Assembly (NCBI GenBank): GCA_026874595.1 | Contig: CM049309.1 | Coordinates: 43,477,079-43,541,078, forward strand | Source: Sipunculus nudus | Lineage: Eukaryota; Annelida; Sipuncula; Golfingiida; Sipunculidae | Direction of reading: 5' to 3' | DNA length: 64,000 nt | Part shown: positions 23,542 through 34,483 of the stretch, piece by piece | Layout: the number at the start of each line of letters is the position of its first letter | Position numbering within the stretch: position 1 is the first letter of the stretch | Notes under the pieces: generated by a model | The model's database searches: none | What the model was told of the DNA's origin: nothing | The model's input: only the letters and a program-made list of their open reading frames with translations | Made by a program: the position numbers and the translations under genes

Positions 23542-24530
23542 AGGACACGTGGCTGTATTTATTTTCCCTATATAACATCTATAAAACACCTGAGGTTTGG
23601 GCCTCTTTAAAATAATTTTCAAAATAAATTCTGATATTAAACTTTTTTTTACCTGAGAATTTGTTGTTTCTTCAGTCAAACAAGACCAAGAAAAAGGGGG
23701 CTTGTGTATCTCATTTTTTAACCATCCTGGCCCGAATGCAGTGAAGCCCAAAATACCCCACCAAGCAGTCCCAAACAAGCATTTGGACAACATCTCTTTG
23801 ATTGGCCATAGATTTTTAAAAAAATGACCAATACTGTCAATTTTATTGGAAATTATGCTTAACATACTTAAAAATCAAACAATGGGGTGTTTTTGATGCT
23901 CCAGCACATGATGGCTAGAGCCAACCAGAAAAAGCCAGACCATTTGCTACTCTCCTTCAGGTTCAGGGCTTGGTGACCCCAGGTCATGTAAACAAATAGG
24001 ACCACGTGACCTGCAAGAAACCACAGTTGCCAGTCAAGTTTGGCCACCAGGCGCTGCTGTCTCTGGGAAATTCCCCCTGGGTAATGTTTAACCAATCACA
24101 TTGCAGGTATGACCAGCACAATCGGACGTTGTTCAAGGTGCCGGTCGATTTGCACTGCGGTCCAATGTGCTTGGTAGCACATAATTTTTCTACCGCCCGT
24201 TGGAATACACACGTTGCAACCGTCACTTTCAAGACAGTCTCTATACTAACTTGCTTGTTTGGCCTGAGGACAGTTATCCCCCACTGTTTGCATATTTCCT
24301 CTCTTGGAGTGCCGAACGAGTTTTTGCATGGACGCAGCCATATGTTAGTTTACACGCTGAGCCAATCAGTTTTCTTTTAACATTTTGCATCTTTGTTTAT
24401 ACAATTAGCTAAACAGATTTGAGCTTTTCCACCAAAAACTAAGTGGGTGCTTGGCATCTTGTCAAACCTGAAAAATCCTTCTATTTCTCACAGCGTGTGA
24501 GTGGAAGGTCACCGGGAGATCAAGCGATTT

Positions 24531-24660
24531 GTTCATAGTCAGGTGGCTTAGCGTCAGATTTTGGCCATATCGTTACAGACCGGATAAAAGCACCAAAGTT
24601 TGTATATAGGTAGAGTACACCAAAACGGATAATTTCAGAGGGGGTGCCCTCATGGAGTAC
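24531..24660 (+). repeat. Dispersed repeat S, copy 1 of 3
   Basis: Shares 'gtcaggtggcttagcgtca', 'atcgttacag', 'ccggataaaagcaccaaa' and 'gagggggtgccc' with the inverted copy at 26085-26210, and its left half with 25525-25640. No coding or terminal repeat is visible. Confidence 0.75.
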
Positions 24661-25524
24661 CCACGAGATAAGTTTCAGGGCCTGAAAACCATCTGGGCCT
24701 TGCGTATCACACTACCCTCTTTTCGCATGAAAATTAAGAGGGGTAGGGAAGGAAAAATCGCCTTAGATCCACTACGGTTTAATGAAATACAGTAAATTAT
24801 ATACGAAAAGAAAGCTAAAAAACAGCTCTTTCTATCATTTCCATTTACATTGTTACATTATACACCTATAGCCCAAAATGTAGAATGGTCACGTGACGAT
24901 ACTTTTTTTTTCAAATTCGGGACTGGGGAAGCTACATGAAAACATAAAAACAAGATATTAAGAGTATAAAAGAGAAAAATGTGCAAATATTTTTCTTGTT
25001 TACTATTTTTGAGTTTGTGATTCAGTTTTTTTTGGGAAATTATTAAATATTTATAATAACGGATAGTTGCCTTAGCGGGTACTGGTGTTTGAACTAAATA
25101 TGGCCGATTAACCATACTTCCGATCAAGATAAACCTAACGTTCATATTTTTATATGTTCTTGTTATTCATTGTAACTGATCTCTGTAAATCGTTGCAAAT
25201 TCAAAATGTAAACTTCTTGCCAAGCACGATGATATTTTATCAGAATTTATTGTTTAACTATCATAGTCGCCATGTTACAAGAGTGCGAGCACATTCCTGA
25301 AAATATGTTGACAAAATACCACTTAAACATCACCTGTTTCAAAATTAATTAAAAATTGCAATTTAACACAGAAATAAAATCTTTAAGACCGCTTTAACAA
25401 ATAAAACCGGTCATATTATTAAAGACTAATGCTTACAGTGCGATATATTAGGAACACAACTTGGGTAGTTTACTTAATGCAGTTACATTTTCAGAGGGAT
25501 GTACAATCATGATTTGCTTTTAGT
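24661..25524. other. Non-coding, nothing recognised
   Basis: AT-rich. The reverse frame at 24858-25145 has no motif. Confidence 0.5.
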
Positions 25525-25640
25525 CAGGTGTCTCAGCGTCAAATTTGGACTCTATCGTTACAGATCGGATAAATTTTCGGATTAATTTATTTTCCCTCCA
25601 GATACATATTATTTCAGAGAAGTGTATAGATTTTGAAGGG
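25525..25640 (+). repeat. Dispersed repeat S, copy 2 of 3 (diverged)
   Basis: Carries 'gtcaggtgtctcagcgtca', 'atcgttacagatcggataaa' and later 'atttcagagaagtg', in the same order as copy 1 but with indels. Confidence 0.65.
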
Positions 25641-26084
25641 ATGGTTTCGCTGATAAAGTGTATATATACTAGTATATTCCCTATATATTTTTAATTATAT
25701 GGATGTTTAATCTTTATAATCCTAACCATTATGCAATTTTGTTTTTTTTTATTAAAATGATATATTTCTTATCTTCTCCAATATTTTCACTTCAGAACAT
25801 GAGAGCTTTTAAACATACTAACAGGATATCAATGGATGACATGACCTTTTGACCTCATTCGACCTACAATTATACTTTAACATGATTTTCCTCATAATTT
25901 CTACGATAACTGTTTATGATATTTCATTTTGGTGTTCTTATTATGTATATTGATTAATTTAAAATGAGTTATAGAGTCAAACGAGTTTACAACATTTTGT
26001 TTATTGTTGTAAACATGTGAAGTTTTATGTAAAATCCTGTTATTTTGGACTCGGGCCCGCAAAAAAGAGCTAGAAACCGAGTTC
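25641..26084. other. Non-coding, nothing recognised
   Basis: AT-rich, with no exon or repeat supported. Confidence 0.5.
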
Positions 26085-26210
26085 GGGTGGGCACCCTCTC
26101 CAGAATGATCAGGATTGACCTGTAGATACTTCATACAAAATTTGGTGCTTTTATCCGGCGTGTAACGATAATTCCGTTAAGCCACCTGGCTATCAGAGCA
26201 TATGAACTAC
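26085..26210 (-). repeat. Dispersed repeat S, copy 3 of 3 (inverted)
   Basis: The reverse complement reads 'ccaggtggcttaacgga', 'atcgttacacgccggataaa' and 'agcaccaaattttgtat', then a G-rich 'gagagggtgcccacc', collinear with copy 1 in opposite orientation. Confidence 0.75.
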
Positions 26211-26821
26211 ACAGCATATGATTCAGGTGATCTTGAGACTGTATTTCCATTGGCCGGGATGGATTTGCTAGGAAACTGTTGTATCCAGCCAAAACGAACC
26301 AGTGACGTGAGATAATGCTTATATCATTATAAATATTTATGTACCTTTTATTTGTAACGACAAATTGTGAGAATCTGTCGGTATATCCGAATGCAAATTC
26401 AAAGCGGTTAAACATGTGACCTTTAACTAAATTAATCTTCTATTATTATTTTACCGCGTCTACAAATTCGCGAAGCGCGATTCAAATATTTTTTTTTCTC
26501 TCCTGATACCGATACGGTATTCCACGTGGACAACAGATATTGACATTACTTTAGATAATTAATCATCCATATTTATAGATATTCGATATTAAGCCAGTCC
26601 TGGCGTGAGGTGATATTAGTCATGGCTTTTCATCGCCTACGCATCACTTTATCCGCGGTATTAAGCCAAAAACAGACTATAGCGCACGTTTTCTTTCCAG
26701 ATACACGTCATTAATTATATAGTCAAATTAATGTTTATCCAAAGGATTACACGCAGTTAAACTTGAATGCGAGTACTTGGGAGGGAACTCTAACTAAACT
26801 TATGTCATTATTAGGAATTTC
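26211..26821. other. Non-coding, nothing recognised
   Basis: AT-rich. No feature supported. Confidence 0.5.
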
Positions 26822-26998
26822 CAGTCGGCAAGCGCGTGTCACGCGTCAAAAATCGCTTCATTGCTGACGCGAGCCGCGTGACTCTCGCGTGGCCCTTGCG
26901 TTGGTCTGTTTAGCTTAAGAAAAATAGACTGAAGCGTCTTTTTCGAGATTTGACGCTTGACGCGTGACGCGCGTTAGTGTGTTTTGGGCATTCGACTC
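26822..26998. mobile_element. Short CpG-rich palindromic element
   Basis: A GC-rich island in AT-rich DNA. The left arm has GCGCGTGTCACGCGTCA then 'tcgcttca'. The reverse-complemented right arm has GCGCGTCACGCGTCA then 'gacgcttca', so the arms form an imperfect inverted repeat of ~40 bp. Words with core GACGCG/CGCGTC recur on both strands. No target duplication was identified. Confidence 0.5.
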
Positions 26999-28206
26999 TG
27001 TATCTACTCTGTTTCAAATCTGCAGTATTCTAACGTTTCCGGTTCTTCGAAATGTTCTTCATATAATAAGCTGTGAGTGTGACAAATGATCATGTGACGT
27101 TAATAGGACGTGGAACAAAAAGCAACCACGGTATTCGTGCTGTTTCAGCAAAAAGAGTTATTAAAACCAATTTATCACTCAGGGCGCCTTGAGGCGTTCT
27201 GGAGACGTTTTTCTATGTGAGCAAAGTAACAAAAATGAAATTTTCTCCAACTCATCTATCAAACTGAGGACGGCACCAATGGTATTCAGTATTTCTGGAT
27301 GATTTCTGACCTAACATCCATTGATTTACTGAAATGTTGTAAATTTTTGTGTACGGGGCTTGTATCTTCTGTATTTGGTAGCCCAATGTTATGCTGAAAT
27401 CTTCACAAAGCACGTAAACGAACCCAATGAAAAAAGTCGATATATGTTTATACGTGTGCTGGGCGAGCGAAAATGCGGGCAGGACTAAAAACGCTTAATA
27501 TAAATGGTTAAAATATAAATGTTTTCTTTGGAATCGATTGTGTGATTCACATGACGAATACGACCAACTTTTAATAGAATACAGCTTGAATTATTATGTA
27601 TTCATAGCACGGTCACAGGGGAACGTTGCTGCAATATTTTATTCAGGTTTTCATAAAACTGATTAATTGAAACTGCATACAGGATACAACAGAATCTGAA
27701 AAATAAGCAAAACTAAGAATAAATTGTTATCCGGTTATGGACATGTTATTTTCATGTAATAACATGACATTCAAGAAGAAATATTCCGCACAAATTTATG
27801 GTCCGGTTCCAATCATGACAATATGATTTATGACATATTTGTAAGTTATTTATCTCACACAAATAACTGTCGTTTAGATTTAATGAATACTTGACCAGAC
27901 AGTTTTTGTCGATGAATATTCAAAATATATGGCATATTTTAATTATAAAACTATAAATCTATAAATCTAATTTATAAAAAAATTGAGCGCAGTTAATATT
28001 CTTATGTACAATTTCTATCCGGCGGGCTATTTGAGTACATTTGTTAAAAATGTGTCTCTTTGGTCATAAAGATATCGATAGTTTACATATATTTCTTTGG
28101 AGATAATTGATATTAATATATCGCCTTTTGGTCAGAATATATTTATTAATACTCGATGAGAAAGACTCGGTCAATAAACATAACCGTTATTCATTTTACA
28201 ATGAAT
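26999..28206. other. Non-coding, nothing recognised
   Basis: AT-rich. No exon or repeat supported. Confidence 0.5.
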
Positions 28207-28355
28207 GCACAACTAGTTATAATAACTAATATGAGACAGTCTCTGTGGCTCGGATGGTTGCGTTCGGCAGTCTGTAGAGTCGAAGAAAACCGGAGGACCC
28301 TGAGAAAACCACCCACATGGAACGGGCCACTACAACCCGATCTCATAGCCCTTAA
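28207..28355 (-). mobile_element. tRNA-derived SINE, copy 2, 5'-truncated
   Basis: The reverse complement of the body and tail of the SINE at 2589-2860: 'aactagttataataactaat' (tail), 'ggctcggatg', 'gaaaaccggagga' and 'cgggccactacaaccc' occur in the expected inverted order. The tRNA-like head with its B box is missing or unrecognisable beyond 28355. Confidence 0.8.
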
Positions 28356-29038
28356 TATCTCCCCTGATATCCAGCTCTGTTAATAATGTATAAAGGGACT
28401 TCGGTATCCAAGGTGTTTTGTACCCTGGTCAGCTACATACAACACTAGATATGTTAAATAGACAGGGAGTAGATAGACTATTTTTTTCTCTGTAATTACC
28501 TGTCCAGATCAGGAGCAGGTTTGTGTGACATACAGACGGTTTTGGTCACGTGGGACCTGATAGTCTGGTCGTATTTTGTGGGTTTTTCTCAGGGCTGGTG
28601 GACGGGGTGAGCCGGGGAATTAGACGTCTTATTGGTGTGGTTGTATTTAAATCAGGTCCAATAATTGTCTTGGTCATGGCTTGGTATTCCTTACAGCCAG
28701 TGAGTCCCTCTCTGTCTCGGTACAGGACAAGCCTAATAACTGTTAAGCTCTCCATATTGTCTTTCCCAGACACCCAATTCCCGGCCTGCCAGGCTAGACC
28801 TGAATACTGGAGCATCACGTGTAGCTTAGCATTAGTTATCTGTCCATCAAATAAGCTGTACAGACTGATAATCGGTCTTTTTTATTTAATAAAACACATT
28901 TTTATTACTGTAAACGATTGTATTATGGTTACAAGTGAATACTGGACTCAGTAGGCATTTATATTGGACAGGTAAGCCTAAGTCGAGAGGAATACGGTGG
29001 AATACACTGGAATGCCATTCACCCTGTTGCATTGATAT
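28356..29038. other. Non-coding or unresolved open region
   Basis: Between 28546 and 28954 there are overlapping frames of 90 codons (-) and 134 codons (+). Neither shows a recognised motif or good splice boundaries. I do not call a gene. Confidence 0.4.
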
Positions 29039-29455
29039 CGTGGTAAACAACCGATAATCTTAATATTAGGCTACGAATAATGAATTAATGAAATAATAAA
29101 AAAAAATATGTGAATTCAAAAACTGAAGTGTAAAGCCGTATCTATGGTCAGAAACATTTAATGTAACGCGTACAAGTTGGCTATTGTCCAGCCATGCCTG
29201 TGTTCATGCAAAGGGATTTTGCAATATGCTGAGTTAAAAGGGATTATTTTCCACACATGGTAGATGTTGTTAAAATGTATACTAAAATGCTAACAAATGT
29301 TCTAGTCTATGTCAAGTGACAGCGTACTTTTAGGCCATGAGGCGTTGTCAAAATAACAAAAATATTTGCATCCTGGAGCGTTACAGTGCGGCTCTTGATA
29401 CAAGATGTAAAGGTAATGTGACGCTGGTTGGTCAGAGGGCCGAAATGGCGTTGCA
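29039..29455 (+). repeat. Dispersed repeat R, copy 2 of 3
   Basis: Shares with copy 3 (45508-45980) an upstream block 'gtggtaaac...ataatct.aatatta' at 29039-29075, and with all copies the 'aatatgctgagttaaaa' block and the 'ggcgttgtca' core at 29341. It ends with 'gggccgaaatggcg', as in copy 1. Confidence 0.8.
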
Positions 29456-29580
29456 GTATGCTATATTAAACATAGTCATATCTTTTTTAAAACATGATAA
29501 ATATGACAATTTTGCAACACCATCAAATGTAATTAAGTTTTCTCATGCCTTAGCACACGGTATGTAAAACATTGTCCTAA

Positions 29581-30204
29581 AGCCCCCATCACACGAGAAG
29601 GAGACCTTACGGCGACCACGGCGACCTAGTAGATCGCCGTCGGTCGCCCTTAACATCGTAAAAACCCTCCAAGTATGACTGCAATGCCGCTCTTGCCCCG
29701 CCGACACGATGTGTGCTGGCGCCGCGAGCTTCGTCATAGCGCAGACGCCAGCACACGTCGAATCCAATTGGGCGCAGAGAGCGCAGCTCTGACGTCATAA
29801 GCGCAGCGGGAGCACCGTACGAAGCTTGTAAAGAGCTCACTATGGTCACCGAGGTCTCGGTAGCGGCGGCGTTAGTGTGCTGGGGCAGCGAAGCGTAACA
29901 GATAGACCGATGCTACCATTTTTACTGGCGATCGACCTGTGCTGTCAGGAAGCTGGTACTGCGTTGCTGGAACACTGATGGCGATCAAATTCCGATCTGA
30001 CTGCGCTTTAAATCTACGGCGACCACGCGGCGGAAATTTTGTCCATGTTCAAAACTGGTCGCCTCTCATGGCGTTCATGGTGACCATATGACGACCCAAG
30101 GCGACACTATCTCGCTCCTACCAGGCTCATGAAAACTTAAGGCCACTCTGGCTTCGCTCTACGGCGATCGCAGCGAGATCGCCTATACTCGTGTGACGGG
30201 GGTG
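29581..30204. mobile_element. 624-bp Harbinger-like non-autonomous DNA transposon
   Basis: Terminal inverted repeats AGCCCCCATCACACGAG (left) and CACCCCCGTCACACGAG (right, reverse complement) match at 14 of 17 positions and are flanked by TAA at 29578-29580 and 30205-30207. A 3-bp TAA/TTA duplication is typical of PIF/Harbinger elements. No transposase is present. The interior is GC-rich and filled with GGCGAC/GTCGCC-type words on both strands. It also holds a perfect hairpin, GTGTGCTGGCG at 29708 with its complement at about 29746, and one CRE octamer at 29790. Frames at 29543-29849 (-) are by-products. Confidence 0.85.
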
Positions 30205-31577
30205 TAAGCAATTGGTATGTACAACACGGTCTTGATATTGCAGTTTCAACGCTTGGTATTGCAGGTTAATTCATTTGTCTGTAAGTAATATAGCCATGCA
30301 CATAAATGTTTTCTGAACACGTACATGTAGGACGACTTTCAACAAATAAACATAAAAAATTCCCCAGATAACCATTTGCCGCCAGACGAAGAAGCCTTTT
30401 AAGAACAGGAAAGCTCAACAACTGAGAAATGCAGACTTGTAAAAAAATTATTTACTCCCATACACATACGTAGGTTTACCAAACACAGGTCTATAGCTAG
30501 GTACAGAAGAAACTATACACCTTATACCCTTTTATATATATGACGTTTTCAGGATATTATGGACAACGTACATAAATCGAATTGTCCCAGAATGTTTTGT
30601 TCATTTTCATTGACACAGGAATTTTTATTTGCTTTGCTTCCCAGACACATATATATTATCAATAAAAGGCTAGTAACATAGTCATAGGCACGAAGAAAAC
30701 AAGCGTGCAATCTTTTAAGATGATAGCAGTCTTGCTCTGCATTGATCTTTGTACCTTTTCACCTGTATTTGAAGTGTTGACAAATGAGGAAAATGAGGAC
30801 GACTAATGACAGAACCTAAACATAAGGTTCTCAGGTCCTGAAAGGGGAAGGTCCAAGGGGCACATATTGGTCTGAAAACCAGTTAAAAATGTTGCGGCGG
30901 CTGAAAAGAAAGGGTTCGGACCCCCTGGGAACCCCCTCCCTCCGGATTCGCTTCTATGATCGGATAAAAACTTATTACAGAACGCCAAAAGCATTTAACA
31001 TTTAATGGAAGTTTCAAGGGCACTTTTTTCATGTATTTCTAACATCACAATGTGCCCCTGTCGTGGCATGATCTATACATGTTCCAGGTGCACCATCAGT
31101 CATTCCTGCCGTGTTGATGTCGTCATCCAGACGGTATTTATGTTATAATCGGGGTTTTATTGACTGAGTGAACGATTTATTGGGACAGACATGTGTTTCC
31201 CTGCTTAAAATGTCGGAGGTCGCCAGGCTGCGACTGCAGCTTGTTGGTGCTAAGGGTGGATAACGCTATTATATTGAAACAATATAGGAAATATATTCCT
31301 GATTCCTTATGTTACTGGATAAATATATTATTTAAACATTTATTAATTTATTCCTTTACTTTTTTATTCGTTCATACTTTTATTCTCTCAATCGTCCTTG
31401 TTTAACACTCCTTCCTTTCTTCATCCTTAGTGATACTCACCACTATTGCCAATGCTTACAGAGATTAGTATTTATGGTAATTTCATTTAATGATTAAAAG
31501 TCTATAATGTTGTAGTCCAGGCAACCAAACTGGTACAGATTTCATTTTATTGTAAAACCTGGTGTGTATATGTGTGC

Positions 31578-31579
<2 letters not shown>
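30205..31579. other. Non-coding with one element-end fragment
   Basis: At about 30904-30958, 'cctccggattcgcttcta' and the preceding C-rich stretch resemble the right end of the element at 35951-36068. Otherwise nothing was recognised. Confidence 0.45.

Positions 31580-31615
<36 letters not shown>
31580..31615. repeat. (GA)n microsatellite
   Basis: About 35 bp of uninterrupted AG dinucleotides. Confidence 0.97.
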
Positions 31616-31618
<3 letters not shown>

Positions 31619-32793
31619 ATATGTATCTGAACAATAAAACAGACTCTGCATGTTTGCCTTTAGGTCGAGACAGGCAGGCAGGCAAACAGACAGACGGCCG
31701 AGTAACAGTTTGGTAATCAGCACGAAATAAATGAAATAGACACTAGACATGTAACTGTACTATTGTCTCAACGAATAAATGGTATGACAATTTGTGTTTA
31801 AACTCAAGGGGACCAACACTCATGAGTTAGCTTAGCAGGTATAATCAAACAACTATTGCCAGAGAAACCATCACGAAATCAAAGTTATACACTAATGGAT
31901 ATAAGGCATTACATCAAATTCAATCCCAGTTATTAACTCTTCTAGACATTCCAGCCTCAAGAAAATCTACAACAATGAAGTAACCGAAGAAGATTACCTG
32001 GAAAAGAAAAAAAAATGCAAAGAAAAAACAGTAAGAGTTGGACTTTCCGATCCACATGCGACCTGTCGTATTGAAGAAGATAAAGGATACCAACCACGCT
32101 CCTGGGTCTATCTCATCTTTCCTCTGGGGGCCCGGCCTTCTTCCTGCCCTGGAACCAACAGACAGAAAGGTCAAAGCCTACAACATGAACGGAATAAGTT
32201 TAAGTCTGTTGTTTTCGTCTTCGTGATATATCATTCTTTTTATCGTTGATGCCATCATTGCAGGGGGATTGTGTATATGTCCAACCCACTTTTTAGCCAG
32301 GGGGATGGTAAATGTAACCCCCCACCCTCTGTTTTTCAGAGAATAATATTTCTTTATTGGAAATGAAATATATAGATAATTAGAACAATAGATTTTGGTT
32401 TTATATCTGAGTTTATCCTGAAATATAATATATCTAAACCTGGTTTAGAATTAACATTTACTGGAAACATAATACTTTTTTTTATAAAATCTTACACTTA
32501 ATATTAATATATGAGAAATGTGTCGCACAGACAATAAAACCTATATATATAATTATACATAATATTATAAATATATATACATATATGTGTGTTTTTTTTC
32601 AAATGTTGTGCCAACTTTGATTACCCTCCCGGGCCTGCGAGTCATCCCCAACCATTGAAGATAAATTGACGCCACAGTTGGTTGGTAGTACTTTCTATCG
32701 TCTCTGAATGAGGGTAACCATACGGTAAGAATGGTGTGTTATTATTAAGCCTTTTGGGGGTTTAGATTTAGCAATTATGAAACGCTCTACCTT
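31616..32793. other. Non-coding, nothing recognised
   Basis: It includes a short CAGG/CAGA-type repeat at about 31670-31695 and AT-rich runs around 32540-32590. No exon is supported. Confidence 0.45.
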
Positions 32794-32796
32794 TTA

Positions 32797-33929
32797 AGCC
32801 TAAGTCACATACATTGCACAGCACATATACGACAAGTATACGACAGGAAAATAAAAGTTCCTAGGATAGTCGTCGGTGTGTCGTACGAAATTCAGGTGTT
32901 TGGCGACGGAAAAATCTGTTGTAAACCCCTGAAGTAGATTATTGAACATGTTCAAAATTTGTTCAGCGTCGTAGGTTAATCGTTATGTCAGTCCGATATC
33001 GTAGGTCTGTTGTACGATGCCTTATGACTGCGTTATGACAAACCTACGACTTTCGTACGATTTTTGGTTATCTGAAGCCCTTCGAATCGTAGGACTTTCC
33101 TACGACAACCCAACGATTGATGCACGTTCTACTTATGACGGTACTACAAATGTTCTACCTTTGTAGGTAATTCCTCCGACCGCCATGGGATTGTTTAAAG
33201 CCTTAAGCCCAGCATACACGTTACGAAATATGGGTACGATGGGATAGGAAGCAGGATACGACACAAAATCCTGTTTTCTTGGCTTCTTATCGCAACGTGT
33301 ATGTTGAGATCCGATACGACGTCCTACGATCTTGGCTTTGTATCGTATCGTATTTTTTTTTCGGGCATGTTCAATATTTTCGTATCGTAACTGGCAATCG
33401 TAATTCCGCCGCATGAGTATACCAATAATCTCCTCTTCATCAAAAATATTCTCTTCATCGCCACCTAATAATTAAGCTACGAAGCGCATAAAGCCAAATT
33501 TCTACGATGCATAGTTTCATTGGCAGCCATGTTGCTGATCAATATTTGAAGTAGTTATCCCGTTCCCTTTTGCACGACATTCGTATAATATACGTAGAAA
33601 TACGACACAGATCTCGGGTATTTACGATACGACATTGAGATAGGAAATTACAAAATCGTATTGTACCAAAATTTTGTAATGTGTACGCTAGGCTTAAGTC
33701 ACGTGCACATCACAACACATATATACGACAGGTCTATGACAGAAAATTGAGGATTTTTTTTTGGTATTACAATCATCGTAGGGACCTCATACCAATTCCG
33801 TTGGAAGAGCGTACGATTAGACTTAAACAGCCCTGGCCAAATTTTCCCAAACCTACGACAGTTCCGTCTGTCGAAGCCCACCTGAAATCGTTCGACAGTC
33901 TGATTCGTAGGGTGTTTGTGACTTAGGCT
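32797..33929. mobile_element. Harbinger-like composite element rich in TACGA/TCGTA words
   Basis: Inverted termini AGCCTAAGTCACATACA (left) and AGCCTAAGTCACAAACA (right, reverse complement) match at 16 of 17 positions. They are flanked by TTA at 32794-32796 and 33930-33932, a 3-bp duplication as in PIF/Harbinger elements. TACGA or TCGTA occurs about 30 times, on both strands, far above chance. A second inverted-repeat element is nested at 33202-33698. Just after it (33696-33760) the left-end sequence recurs as 'taagtcacgtgcac' plus 'atatacgacagg', so two copies of the outer family may be joined. No transposase frame is present. Confidence 0.75.
33202..33698. mobile_element. Nested inverted-repeat element with TTAA flanks
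   Basis: Left end TTAAGCCCAGCATACACG and right end (reverse complement) TTAAGCCTAGCGTACACA. The match extends for 27 bp with four mismatches. TTAA at both edges may be target duplication, or alternatively TTA plus a terminal A. It has the same TACGA-rich composition as its host element, so the two are probably related families. Confidence 0.65.
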
Positions 33930-34334
33930 TTAGGATGTGACAACTGCATTTTGCCACACATGATGTGGACAGGATACACTTCTGAAGGCAAGTTAAGTTT
34001 TGACGAACAATGGTTACCCTCATGGCTCATGGTTACCCTTGTCATTCCTAAGGGTACGTAGGTGTTTAAAATGATTTTGCATGTAAACGCGAAATAGGTC
34101 TAATTTAGCGGCTGACATTATCATAATCAGCTAGCGTATTTTCACGTAATTTTGAGGACTTTTGGTTATGCACAACTATCGGTGTGTTATCAGTTTTTCT
34201 CACTGATCTTATGTAAATCAGCTACTCACTAGTTAAGTAGGAAGTAGGTGTAATCGTACCTGCATATCATAAAAATAAAATTTGGTTTATAAAAGGGTTA
34301 GAGAAGGGTGTTGGTGGACAGAAAATCAAAATAC
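33930..34334. other. Non-coding spacer
   Basis: Contains a short local repeat ('atggttaccct' twice near 34011-34038). Nothing else was seen. Confidence 0.5.
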
Positions 34335-34335
34335 A

Positions 34336-34370
<35 letters not shown>

Positions 34371-34483
34371 GAAGAAGAAGAACAATTTTAATAAAAAAAA
34401 TAATATAATAATAATAATAATAATAATGATAAGAAGAAGAAGCAGAAGAAAATAAAAGATAAATATAATAATAATAATTGTGT
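34335..34483. repeat. (AAT)n / (AAG)n trinucleotide repeat
   Basis: AAT triplets interrupted by AAG blocks, in three segments. The Leu/Ile-rich frames across it are artefacts. Confidence 0.95.

Larger units (their letters stand above)
22840..24530. other. Non-coding region with small palindromic sites
   Basis: Apart from the 30-bp palindrome (23439) and a stem-loop (23498-23541) I see no feature. Overlapping frames on both strands between 23260 and 24412 are mutually exclusive and motif-free. The 24000-24380 part is GC-richer and has CCAATCA boxes. Confidence 0.4.

Noticed and set aside
23260-24412. Several 70-150 codon frames on both strands
   Set aside because: They overlap in opposite strands, share no motif with any family I know, and lack splice boundaries.
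28546-28954. A 134-codon (+) or 90-codon (-) gene
   Set aside because: Two opposing frames compete, neither has a signal, domain or splice signal, and a SINE lies just upstream.
29543-29849. Arg-rich minus-strand proteins
   Set aside because: They lie inside the Harbinger-like element and reflect its GC-rich repeated words.
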